From Posidonia oceanica (Eukaryota > Streptophyta > Magnoliopsida > Alismatales > Posidoniaceae): a stretch of 64,000 nt of DNA. This document shows, piece by piece, positions 44,196 through 54,940 of this stretch. Positions within the stretch are counted from its first letter, which is position 1, and each line of letters begins with the position of its first letter. The translations under genes and the position numbers were made by a program. The DNA lies in contig JAZBRS010000029.1 in assembly GCA_037176725.1 (NCBI GenBank), forward strand, positions 45,952,001 to 46,016,000. The letters are read 5' to 3'. The notes under the pieces were generated by a model. It searched no databases, was not told the origin of the DNA, and saw only the letters and a program-made list of their open reading frames with translations.

Positions 44196-45493
44196 AGCTA
44201 GACTCCGGCTTTCGCCTTGGCTTTCGCTCGCTTGGGATTTGCTTTCTTTGTTTGCCTTTGTGTCCTTTGCCTGTTTTGGTCGCTCTTTTGTGCAAACTCC
44301 TAGTAAGTCGCCGTGTGGCTACTTCGCTCAGGTCTTGCACCTCCTTTGCCTTGGTTTGTGCTCTGTTTTGCTCTATTTTGCCTCTATTGCTTGTTTATTT
44401 GCCTATTTCCGTGCTTCTGCTCTTATTTGCTTACTTGTCTTTACTCTTCTTATCTTGCTTGCTTACTATTGCTTTATTTCTTGCACAATGCATGTCTGCA
44501 TACTTGTTTGGCAATAATACATGCTTTTTGAATGATGAATGCTTTCTTTTACACATCTGCTACGTCACTACACACGCACATGCCCTGTATACATGCCTTT
44601 TGACATGATGAATGCTTTTTCTTCACTATTATGCTCACAAACACTCACACATGCCGTGCACTTGCCTTTTGCTATGTTGTATGCTGTCTGCTTGCCATAT
44701 TTGATTGATTTTCTTCCCTTACGCACATGCCATGTCTTGGATAGTAGAGACTTGTTTGCTCTCCCTATGGTTAACTAAAAATGGCAAGTAAAAAGAACTT
44801 CTAGGAGCAACTAGAGACTTCAAACAATCCTTCACCCCCTTGGGTTAATAAAACACGCAAGATAAAAAACTTTAAGCATTTGCATAAGCAACATATAGGG
44901 CATGCATTCTTCTCATCTGAGTCTACCTACTAGTTTGCGAAGGATGGTCCCGACCTCTTGTTCCACCGCTTTTGGCGTGGGTCAAGTCAGTCGGTCTGTT
45001 CCCCCTTTGTCCAGGGGTCGTGTCAGTGTAGTGGAGTGTACTGCCCAGGCTTTGGTAGGTCAGGGCCACCAACGCACTACCCTGTTATTTCCTCAGCTTT
45101 GGCTAGGAGTTCGACAGGGAGCCTACTCTTTCTGACCTGAGTCGGTGACCCATACACCTGGGGATACCCAAAGTAGACCACCTACTAGGATACACTAGAT
45201 AGGTGAGGGGGGCATACTAGAAAGCATGCATATCATTCATGCCATCTAACTTAACTCATTTGCATCTGTCTTTCAGTTTCTAATCCTTGTTTGTCTCTGT
45301 CTGTGTCAGCAGTGATCGGTAAGCGAGTTCCCTTTGCTGGAGCTTGAGTACCGTCCCTTTTTGGCACCCTTGTTGCGACCTTGTTCGTGACCATTCCCCT
45401 TCTAAGCTATCCGCCTTTGCGACGATAGCTCCTACTAGGAATCACCGCTTGCATACCCGTCGCAGCCCTGTTCTCACGCGCTCTAGGTCAACA
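44196..45493 (+). other. 5' leader of element R between PBS and gag
   Basis: 1.3 kb of mostly T-rich sequence with no convincing coding frame. The first 150 bases (GCTAGACTCCGGCTTTCGCC onward) are the unit that is duplicated in element L. Blocks near 44930-45180 are shared with element L around 4950-5230. AATAAA at about 44846 lies here but has no reason to act as a polyadenylation signal. Confidence 0.75.
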
Positions 45494-47600
45494 ATGGCCC
45501 AGTACGCCAGTGAGCCTCTCTTCGCTCTTGTCATGGAGGGTGTTTCCGCTCCGGCTCCTCCGGTTGCTCCTTCTGTCCCTCTTGTTCCCCCTCTAGTGCC
45601 AGGGTTTCCTCCCCTGACGCCTCTAGGATCTCAGTATGTCCCAGGACAGTGGCAAACATCTCTTCCTCCGGATCCGGTTGCCGAGTCTATTTTGATGACC
45701 GTTACTCGCGTTTCGGATATGCCATTGCCCCCTCCTTCCCAGGGATACGTCGCCTCTGACATCCCTCCTACCATTGCTGTGACTTTTGCTATAGCGCCTA
45801 CTCCACCCGAACAGTCTGTGTCCGTGCCATTTGCCTCTCAATCCTCGCCGGCACTGCACTCCAGCGTTCCTGCTGACGGAACGCCTGAAGCTCAGTACCA
45901 GCACCTGATGGAGCTTGCCCAGAGACAGCAGGGCATGGCTCTATCGGTTCGTCCCTCATCTGCTCCTGTCGCTCTTGAGGTTCCTTTGAGGCCAGTTCCT
46001 GCATTTCATGCATCTACCTCCACACCTCCGCCTCGACCATCGTCTCAACCGCTCACGGTTCCGACGATGGGGGCCCGGTTACCGCCTCCTTCTGCACAAC
46101 ACTTAGCACAGCATGCTCCTCTTCCTCCTGGTGGTTAGTCCTTTGGGCTGGCTGGAGCCCAGTACTCCACTGGCTCGCTGTTCGGCTCCCCGCCTGCATA
46201 GCAACTGGTGCTCCAGCATCCTACCCCTCCCACAGCATAGCATGTCTTCCACCCTCCTCCCTTGCATTAGGCCCAGAACCCTGCATTCATCCCTGCATAC
46301 ACAGTTCCCCAGCACAGATACACCGGCCATCTCGTTGCTCCACCAGGTGACGCTATGGTAGATCCAGAGGAGCACTTAGTTGCGACCCATTCGGCGTATG
46401 TGCTCACTACCCCTGCCAATCCCTCTCCTATGGTAGCAAATCCAGACCCCATCAACAACTGGATGGATGTCTTGGAAAAGGCACTACGACTAGTGTAGGG
46501 TACTGAGCACCAGACCTACCAATTTCGGGACCTCCGCTTCTTTCCAAAGGCGGTACTCCCTCCGAAGTTCAATATCCCAGACTTCGAGAAATACAATGGT
46601 AGGGGCTGCCCCGTAGCACACCTGAAGGCGTATTGCGATGATCTCGCTCAGCTTCAGGCTGGCGAGAGGTTGCTGATCCGCTTGTTCCAGAAGAGCTTGA
46701 CCGGGCCGGCACTCAAGTGGTTCACATCGCTTGATATGTCAGCCATCAAGACTTGGAATGACCTCAGTCAAGCGTTCCTAGAACAGTACTCCTTCAACCT
46801 CGATCTAGTCCCAAAGCGGGCGGACTTGATCACAATTAAGCAGAATTCCAGCGAGCCGTTCGGGGAGTACGTCGGCCGCTGGTGCGCCCTTACCTCACAA
46901 GTCCGAGATAGACCCTCTGACGAGGAGTCTATTGAAATTGTTATCAAAAGGGCACAGCCATCTCTTGGAGCTCTACTTAGCATTCAACTTGTCACTACTT
47001 TTGCAGCACTTATCTGAGCTGGAGCGCGCGTGGAGAGTTCTTTGCGAAGTGGCAACTTCCCGGCTCTCTCTGCGTTCGCTAAGCATGCCGTGACCAGTAG
47101 TAACAGTGCCAACAGCAGCGCCTCCAACAACAATAGCGGCAACAGCAACAACCGACCAAAGAAGAAGGATTCGCCGAAAACCGCTGTTGCATTCGTCGAC
47201 TCTCCTGCTGTGCCTGTTCACTTGCCATCTCGGCCTGCCCCAACTCAGATGGTGTATGCTCCTGCACCTAGGAATCCACCCACACCACAGATCACAACCA
47301 CTGGTAGACCGATCTACCCTGCCGCACTGGTTCAGCAAGGCTCATACCAGAGGCAAAGAAGGCCACCCATTGAGAAGCGGAAATTCACCCCACTGGTGGA
47401 ACCGCTCACGGTCATCTTGCCAAAGGTTGCATCGCTCTTGAAGTTCCCGGAGGTTCGCCCGCCCCCAAATCCTTTGCCGTATTGGTTTAAGGCGAACCTC
47501 TTCTGCAATTTCCACCGAAGCGTCAGGCATTCGACGGACAATTGCTACTCCCTGTGGAACGCTATTCAGGGTCAAATTGAATCGGGAATGATTGTGATTG
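45494..47600 (+). pseudogene. gag: gag of element R, broken by TAG/TGA codons
   Basis: The start is ATG 45494 (MAQYASEPLF), matching the start in element L. Domains: a Pro-rich N-terminus (residues 1-210) with EAQYQHLMELAQRQQG; a capsid-like gag core (PF03732-like) at residues about 390-510, with SLTGPALKWFTSLDMSAIKT and FGEYVGRW; an Asn/Ser tract; and a knuckle-like CNFHRSVRHSTDNC (C-x2-H-x4-H-x4-C) at residues about 668-684. In-frame stops: TAG 46136, 46199, 46238, 46268 and 46496, and TGA 47015. At 46136, 46199, 46238 and 46496 element L has CAG; 46268 is TAG in both. No frameshift occurs. The product would form the particle and bind RNA in an intact copy. Confidence 0.88.
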
Positions 47601-49561
47601 ACATGCACGAGGCATCCACTCAAGCACACACACATGCATCTGCACATTCAGCTGTCCCCCCTCATTCTGGCATTATCCACCAACCCCTACCGGAACACAC
47701 TTATCCGGGAGGGGCAGGAACCTCAGGCATTCATTCTGTCTTTCCTTCTGGGCCTACTACCTCTGTTGTAGACCCTTCTGATCTCATTTCTGATATCTCT
47801 AAGCCTTTCCCTATTAATCTCTACCTCGTGGCAGTTGCCGGCTCCGAGTCAGGAGTTCACACGATCCGACCGCGTGCTAGGCCGGAGTGCCCCTTCGCGC
47901 CCCCTACTGTGCTTCCTCAGGCTCAACCCCCTGTGCAACTTTTAGCTAGAGCCCAGCCTAGATTCCCTATTCACCTCTTACGGCAGCCTCAGCTAGAATC
48001 CCCCATACATCTTCTAGGCAGACCTCAGTCAGCCCCTGCCTTCCCACCCCAACAACCTTATCATTTAGATAGACCTCAATACCCAGTAGGTCCCCCTGTG
48101 ACCCTTCCTATGCTCACAGCACATGCTCCAGTGGTTATTGATTTAACCCTGGACACCCATCGCGTCCCTTACAGCTACGCCACAGAAATGTGTGCGGAAG
48201 TAACACAATCGGAGAGGGTCTACAGGCCTCCAGCATCAGCCATTAGGTCAAATCACCCTGAACCTGCTATGCCCCCACCCTCTAACCAACCCATAGCAGA
48301 CCTAGCCTCAAATCAACCTGTAGTGAGCCAAATCCCTGCCCAACCTGTAGTGGCCCAATCTCCTGCCACTACCCCTTTAGAGCTTGCCAAAACAACTCCT
48401 CCTGCTGCCAAAAAGAGCCAACCCAAAGTAGACATAACCTCCCAACTTAAGAAGGTCAAAGCCGATATTTCCATTTGGGACCTAATCCACACCTCTGCTA
48501 AACACCGCGAGGCTTTTCTTCGCGTGTTCCAGGCTGCCCGTGTGTCCCAATCTATTGAGCCTTCAGCTTTGGAAAGCATGGTAGGGATGATTGCGGAGCC
48601 CCAGGTCATCTCTTTTACGAGCGATGAGCTGCCTCCGGCAGGGATTAATCACAATCAACCCTTGTTCGTCACGGTTCAGTTCAAAAACTTTCGCATTCCC
48701 CTAACACTGGTTGATAACGGGTCAGGCCTTAACGTTTGCCCCTTGCGTACTGCAACCAAACTTGGATTCAAAGTCGAGGACATCACGCCAGCTGTGAAGG
48801 GAATGACAGCTTTTGACAACACCCACCATGATGCTTTGGGGATCCTGATTATTCCTCTTGCCAATGGCCTAGTCGTTTTCGATGTAGAATTCTATGTCGT
48901 CGACTTGAAGCCGAATTTCAATCTCCTGCTTGGGCGCCCTTGGCTCCACAGGCATCAGGTCCTTCCCTCGACCCTCCATCGGATGATAAAGTACCGTCAC
49001 GGTGATGATGTCATTGTCATCATGGCAGAGAACTTTGAGAAGGAGCGGATCGAGGCAGTCTCTCCTGTCTCTTCACAAGCTATCCCGTTTGACCCTAAGA
49101 CTTCCGAAGCCTTGTATCGCGTTAACTGGTGCGAGCCAGTTAACTTCATTCCTGATCTTGAACGCGCCAACTCCTTGGCCGTTCACAACAACCCCTTTTG
49201 AATGGTCGAGAATGTATGTCACAGGTGGGGTTACATAAAGGGTACACCGCTCGGGCGTCACGGCCAGGGGATCGTAGAGCCGATCGTAGCGGTGGAGCGA
49301 AGGAAATCTGAAGGCCTCGGTTATATGCCCAAGCCCAGCGAAGATCACTGCCTTCAAGTGAAGAATCAAGAACCTGCCATCCCTAGATACCTCACTAACT
49401 TTACTAGTGCAGGAGTTTTGGGATCAACTGATTATCAAGTCACGGTGCCAACGGAAGATTGGGTCTGCGTTGAGGACTACTACTCGGATGAGGAGCAGTC
49501 TGGCACAACAAAGGCAGTCCCAACTGACAGTAAGGCTCAGATCAGCACGGAAGCGCCCTAG
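47601..49561 (+). pseudogene. Retropepsin-like protease and G-patch-like segment of element R
   Basis: This continues the frame from 45494. A Pro/His/Gln-rich linker (47640-48130) leads to a retropepsin-like domain: LTLVDNGSGLNVCPL has the presumed catalytic Asp near residue 1074 (48713-48715), and NLLLGRPWLHRHQVLPSTLH is the C-terminal block. TGA 49199-49201 (element L has CGA) interrupts just before a G-patch-like stretch (GTPLGRHGQGI, then GLGYMP, 49220-49325) and an acidic PTEDWVCVEDYYSDEEQSG tail. TAG 49559 ends the segment where element L has CAG. The protease domain itself (about 48600-49000) is uninterrupted. Confidence 0.85.
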
Positions 49562-50790
49562 TCAGTTTGTTTGGCTCTTCCTTCATCAGATACAGCAGAC
49601 AAATCAGCAAGCTCTATGGCAGAATTGACAAGCTCTAATATTCCTGCAGCCACATCCACATTACAAGCACAGGCAACAGCAGCAGCATAGAAGTCAAAGA
49701 CACTCCTTCTGGCACAATCAGGCAGGCTACCTGCGGTTGCAGTCGCATCAGTACCGCTGTCACTCTCTCTAGAGCGACAGTTAGACAACTCAGTCAACAG
49801 CGTGACTCGGCTCGTTTCAGCAGTCGCATCACCGAGAAGGTAGCCGGTGCAGTCCGCTTCACATCCTCCTGCTGCAGAACAGCAACTCTCATGGCAGGAC
49901 CCTGTGGCGTTAGAGGCCGCACTCTCACTGTCACCACCAGATGCAGAGGACCGATTGAGCATCATAGCCTCCCAGCCTTTGAGCCCTCAGAAGAGCACCT
50001 CTGCCTGCCCTCTAACTGCAACAGTGACCCTGGCAGCATACCCATCTGTAGCTCCGCTGACCAATCTGTTTGGATCTCCCATGTCGAAGCTGCCACTATC
50101 AGACGTGCCCGTGAGCCAGACCATGCAAATACCAAGGGCAGCGATCCATCTTGCAGCCGGGCCAGTGCCGCAGGCCCTCGACGCCTACTACATCGACTCA
50201 CCCTCGGATGAGGAGGAAGGAGTGGCGATAGAAGCCCAGGTCGATTCATGGATGTCCGACTTAGAGCTACTTTATCAAGAACAGCTCAAGTCAATAGCAG
50301 ATGATCTGGCAAAGCACCAAGCCGCGGAAAGGAAAGGGAAAGCCGTGATTACGGACCCTCCTCTACGAGTAGACCACGCCTCTATCATGGTCCTAGAAGA
50401 AGATTCGGCAATACCGGACTCCTCTAGACCAGATGAGCTCATTACCCTCCAACCAGAAGGCGGGTCTAGGTGGTTTGTCCAGCACATGCCTCACTTGGGC
50501 AGTGTAGCAAGCGGCAGTACCCAGATCAGCCGCCAGTCCGGCATACCCTCCACGAGCACACTAGAAGACTCAAAGGAGGAAGCACTAGCAGTCCAAACAG
50601 TAGTAGTAACAGAGCAGAAAGCAGAATCAGTAACAGAATTGTCAGCAGCTTCAGTAGCAAAGCCATCAGCAGTATCAGTGGCAGAATCAGCAAGGCCCTT
50701 AGCAGTATCGGCAGAGCACTCAGCAGAATCAGTCAGGCCAGAGCAGACAGTAGAAGTTGCTGGGACAGAGGTCACGCACCGAGGCTACAA
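49562..50790 (+). pseudogene. Low-complexity linker downstream of protease, ending at a deletion
   Basis: Same frame as gag-pro. TAG at 49688 and 49841 both match CAG in element L; after 49843 it stays open into the deletion junction. The composition is Ser/Ala/Val/Glu-rich, with imperfect GCAGAATCAGT-type repeats at 50615-50745. A conserved acidic motif (YYIDSPSDEEEG near 50187-50220) and a predicted helical stretch (LELLYQEQLKSIADDLAKHQ) are visible. In Tat elements this lies upstream of reverse transcriptase; here reverse transcriptase and RNase H are absent and integrase follows in another frame. Confidence 0.75.
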
Positions 50791-50796
50791 GAATAC

Positions 50797-51690
50797 TCGA
50801 GTAAGCATGACCATCCTGGAGTGTCGCCATGGCCCTTCTCCACCTAGGGGATTGATGTCATTGGTGCCATCCACCCTCCAGCTTCTAATGGTCATCGTTA
50901 CATTTTGGTAGCGATTGATTACTTCACTAAATGGGTGGAAGCGACTTCCTACAAGACGATGACTACCGTGGCTACGGAAAAGTTCATCAGAAACAATATC
51001 ATAGCCCAGTATGGGGTCCCACGTGCAATTATATCTGACAATGGCACAAATTTCATTGCTAAGAGGATCGAAGACTATCTGTAGAGCTTCAGTATCAAAC
51101 ATCATAGATTCTCGCCTTACCGGCCACAGATGAACGATGCGGTGGAGTCCGCCAACAAAAATCTGGTAAAAATCCTGAAGAAAATGGCGGAAATTGATAA
51201 GGACTGGCACGACAAGCTTCCTTACGCACTCTGGGCGTATAGGACATCTGTCCGCACTTCAACAGGCACCACCCCATACTCTCTGGTGTACGGCATGGAG
51301 GCAGTGTTGCCTGTCGAGGTAGAGATCCCCTCGCTACGGATCCTACGCGAAGCTGAGTTGGATGAAGCAGAATGGGTCGAAGACCGCTGCGTCCAACTAA
51401 ACCTGATTGATGAGCACAGGCTGCAAGCTATGCATAATGCTCACTGCTATCAAAAGAGAATGGCCAGCTCATACTTGAAGAAAGTTCAGCCAGGAGGCTT
51501 CCAGATAGGGGACCTTGTTCTGCGCGCCATTCACTTGCCTGATGGTCGAGGGAAATTCCGACCTAACTGGCGTGGCCCCTTTGTGGTGAAGCAAGTCTTT
51601 TCGGGCAGTGCCGTAACTCTTGAGGATATGGATCAGGTCGAGCAGTCTGAGCCCGTCAACCTCTGCTACCTCAAGAAGTACTATCAGTAG
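50797..51690 (+). pseudogene. Integrase of element R (Tat type, DD35E), interrupted
   Basis: The frame is +1 relative to gag-pro. The catalytic core shows Asp in GIDVIGAIHPP (50854-50856), Asp in ISDNGTNF (51037-51039) and Glu in AVESANKN (51145-51147); the last two are 36 residues apart, the DD35E spacing. The C-terminal part has LPYALWAYRTSVRTSTGTTP, LVYGMEAVLPVEVEIPSL and a GPFVVKQVFSGSAVTL fold, ending KKYYQ with a normal stop at 51688-51690 and no chromodomain, as expected for Tat. The N-terminal zinc-binding HHCC region is missing at the deletion. Stops: TAG 50845-50847 (a Trp is expected before GIDVIG) and TAG 51082-51084. It would insert element DNA into the genome if whole. Confidence 0.9.
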
Positions 51691-53199
51691 CCAAAGGCAG
51701 CCCCGTTGCAGATATCCTTCTCCCACCTACACACTTACATTCTCACTTCTTGCATTCCTTTCCTTCTTGCATCTACTATCTTGTTTCTTACTTTTGTTCT
51801 TGAACATGCACTCATGCTTCTTCTATCCTAAACATGCATCTTTTTTCAAATCATCATCATCATCCGCTCAAAACATGCATCAATCCTTTTCAAATCATCA
51901 TCGTCATCCTCTCAAGTCGCATATTGCATCTTTTGCCCGGTGATGAAAACCAGAAGTGCTTGCCTGCTCTGGAAAGAGTCCACCCTGCCTCACCCGGTAC
52001 TACTTAGGTGCCTTAGCAAGTGAGGGAGCCACCACCAAACAGGACAGGTGAACTGCCTAAACTCGTAAGGACATACACCTCTGAGGGAGAAAAAATGTTA
52101 GGATGTGAGTTGAAAAAAAGTGAGAATAGACATCTAGGCTTGGGCACATCCAAGGAATAGAAGACGAAGACAGAAGCTGGCCCTAGAGACAGGGGTGTGC
52201 AGTCTAACTTTGCTCCTTCTACCCATCACATAGCAGACCCAAAGCCCACATCCATTACAACTCAAACACCCTTCCTTTTACCTCCAAAATGGGGATAGCA
52301 AAAGCCTGTGAAAAAAAAAGAGAAAAAAAAGAGAGAAATCAAACAAGCAAAAAAAAAGAAATAGAACAAAAACAAAAAAAAAAGGGGGAAAAGCAAGCAA
52401 AAAAGGAACAAAAAAAAAGAGAGAAGAAAAGGACAAGATTCAGCCCGAAAATACAGGCAATATCATCCCCCTGTACTTTACAAGAAACCCAAGGGTGTAA
52501 GCCTAAAAGGGTCTACCACTTCCTTCCAAAAACAAACACTTACCATCTCCTAGCTAGGGGCAGAGAAAGACTGCATACCCACAAGGGAGAAATCAAAAAA
52601 AGAGAGCAGAAAAAGTAGGTATAGGTCCTGAGAGCTTGGTAGGTAACCTATCCTCACCACACCACCACCTGTATACTGCCAACACCCATTCCGGAGTGCC
52701 ACCAGCAAGCTAAGAGTCCGAGTAGGGCCCAGTGAGTCAGGGATCACTCCCTTCCTCTGCAGCAGGCACCAAAGCACTCTGTATGCTGAGGGCACAAAAG
52801 CATACTAATCATCTCTCAAGCACACCAACCTGCATCATGCATACATGCATCTTCAATCATCCTTCCTTCCTATCAATCGTCTCGCTCTGCAACTCGCTTC
52901 GACTCTAAGATAGTATTCCTTGCCAAGCACGCATTGACGCCGTTCGAGTTGCGCTGGTCCAGATCTCCTACCGAGCCCTCGCCCCGTGTCAGCAAGACTG
53001 CTACAGATCTTTCCTGCTTGTGATTGCTTAGCTGTTTTGTTTTGATATTAATTGCTGAATACATGTTGAACTGCTTTATCAGTCTTGGATTCTGCTTTCT
53101 GCAAAAGATTATATGCCTGTGTGACCTGACTATCTACAGTATTGATAACAGGTACCTTCAAGCTCTACAGCATCTGCCTGTACCCCTACGACCTGTGCC
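51691..53199 (+). other. Non-coding stretch between integrase and the extra ORF
   Basis: No credible coding frame. It starts with a pyrimidine-rich part carrying repeated CATGCA and TCATCATC motifs (51720-51920), then a block with GAAAACCAGAAGTGCTTGCC (51940-52130), then a long A/G tract (about 52300-52430), then mixed sequence. It is possibly where a subgenomic start or splice acceptor for the extra ORF would lie; none stands out. Confidence 0.6.
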
Positions 53200-54368
53200 A
53201 TGGGTTATCCAACTCTTGAAACCCCAGTGCACTATTTTGAAGCCCTGCGGGGCTGGATTGGCAAGCTTACTTAGGAAGACTGCGAGAAGCTACGCCTCTG
53301 GGGCATACCCACGAAATTGCTGAAAGCGGCTGATGTCGAAGTGAGCCGTCATCTTCTGTGCGCTACCGCAAGATTCTGGAAGCTGGCACACCATGTCTTC
53401 CGCTTCGGAAGAATTGAACTAACACCTACTCTGGAGGAGGTGCGCCGCATCTGTGGCTTCTCCCGGCTGATGGGACCGCCCATTTTCATGAGGCGTGACA
53501 AATACATAGCAGTCCTCTGCAAGCTATCTGGGCTATCTACTGACAGGTGCCAGCAAAGACTGATCTGCACCAGCGGCCCCGCGCCCATGTTGCGCTTGCA
53601 CTACTTTGATGAAATCATAGACAAGCGTGCTGAACTCAGAGATGATTTGTGGCTTCGGGGATTTGTCACCCGATTTCTGGGAGAGCTGATCTTCACTCAT
53701 GGCTGGATGACAGTCGCGATAGAAATTGCTGAAATCGCATTAGCTGTGGTGACTAGGCAGATCAACCTGGCACCAGTTGTCTTGGCTGAAACTTATTGCA
53801 GACTGGACCGCATCTCCCACCGCTATCGCCATTCCACGATTGCAGAGTGCTAGTACAGATCTGGCTGGCTGCACATCTTGAACTGGACTTGCTGCGCCCC
53901 CGGGGCCACATTATTGAAACATATTGCAATAGCGGCCATGCCAAGACAATCAAGAAGGTCCCCGAAGAATACAATAAGTTATCTGAGCTGACAGACGACA
54001 CCGTCACCTTGCGCATCTTCCCGTCTACGGCTGAGCCCTTCACTATCTTCCTCAATACCCGCGACGCGTGACTCGTGGTGCTACCTGGATTCACTGGAGG
54101 TGTGGAGTATTACCCCATCTGGGTCATGCAGCAGTTCAGACTCCAGCAAGGCGCCTTCATAGACAGCACAGCCCCGAAACTACTTGAAGCATATCCTTAC
54201 GGGACAGCATCTGCTACAGCAAAACTGGCTGATCTCATGTAGCATGGAGTGCGGTCTACTGACCTGGCATCTGCGTAAGGCTCAGGGTGCACTCCCAAAT
54301 ATCTGACGGAGGTACAAGCTTTCTGGCCTATCAATGAGATACCTCCTGGCGCTCCTCAGTTCCCTGAC
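53200..54368 (+). pseudogene. Extra ORF downstream of integrase: DUF7745/plant-mobile-domain-like protein, degenerate
   Basis: The likely start is ATG 53200 (MGYPTLETPVHYFEALRGW). The product would be about 390 residues. Recognisable features of the plant DUF7745/mobile-domain-like family are HVFRFGRIELTPTLEE near residues 65-80, GELIFTHGWMTVAIEIAEIA near 165-185, NLAPVVLAETY, VLVQIWLAAHLEL, and a C-terminal VEYYPIWVMQQFRLQQGAF. It is broken by TAG 53272-53274, a one-base frameshift near 53830, TGA 54069, TAG at about 54240 and TAA at about 54277. The host family is thought to act in silencing or regulation; function in retroelements is unknown. Tat-lineage elements are known to carry extra ORFs. 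The family assignment is from memory of motif patterns, not a search. Confidence 0.6.
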
Positions 54369-54940
54369 TCCAGAAAGGCAAAGAAAGCCAGGACCGACTA
54401 GAGCATCCATGTAACTGTCTGCCTATTTTCTGTTGTAAACTTTTGGCCTGTCACAGGCATGTAATCAAGTTCAATCAATACAAAGGCATTCTGGGCCACC
54501 TATTTGCATTTCAAATCTGCTTCAAGTGCATACATCATCATATCAATCATATCTGCAGGACCCCTAGCCAGACTTGCTGCCAAATACTGCAAGAAAGTCC
54601 TCATCAGGCCTCCCAACTGCCAACCCATGACATCTGAGCAAACAAGCTACCGAGCACCGTCATCCGAATCTTCATCAGCGGGCTGGCACCCCCAACTGCT
54701 CGGCGATAGGTCCGTCAACCTATCATCATCTTTGGGCCGGTACCCCAAACTACTCGTCTGGCAAACACGACAGTTTTGTCTTCATCCTCTGCTTTCGATG
54801 CCAAGGACGCGTTGGCCAACCCCTGCTTTCATCCTGATACGAGGGGCATCTTTTGATCGCCCCTTGGTATCATTCTCCCACTCTTTCCCTCATGATATTC
54901 TTGGTATCATGAGATGATTCGCTCTCGCAAAACCCATTCA
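54369..54940 (+). other. Unique sequence between extra ORF and minisatellites
   Basis: I see no gene. It starts with the ORF's 3' tail and ends in a C/T-rich stretch with GGCTGGCACCCCCAACT and GGGCCGGTACCCCAAACT motifs around 54680-54755, which look like diverged relatives of the CCGG-containing minisatellite that follows. Confidence 0.5.

Noticed and set aside
44840..44855. AATAAA as polyadenylation signal
   Set aside because: It lies in the leader downstream of the PBS, where termination would destroy expression; a chance match in AT-rich DNA.
46670..47017. Separate 115-codon gene
   Set aside because: It is the capsid core of the gag frame, bounded by nonsense codons, continuous with 45494-50790.
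45494..50119. TAG reassigned to Gln (recoding) as the reason for the many CAG/TAG pairs
   Set aside because: Positions differ between the two elements and CGA-to-TGA changes accompany them, which fits methylation-driven decay better; only the shared TAG at 46268 keeps a readthrough explanation open.
50470..50847. 125-codon frame overlapping the linker
   Set aside because: Shadow of the gag-pro linker in another frame; only its last residues belong to the integrase frame after the deletion.
52289..52618. Lys-rich 109-codon frame
   Set aside because: Translation of an A/G tract; no homology or conserved motif recognised.
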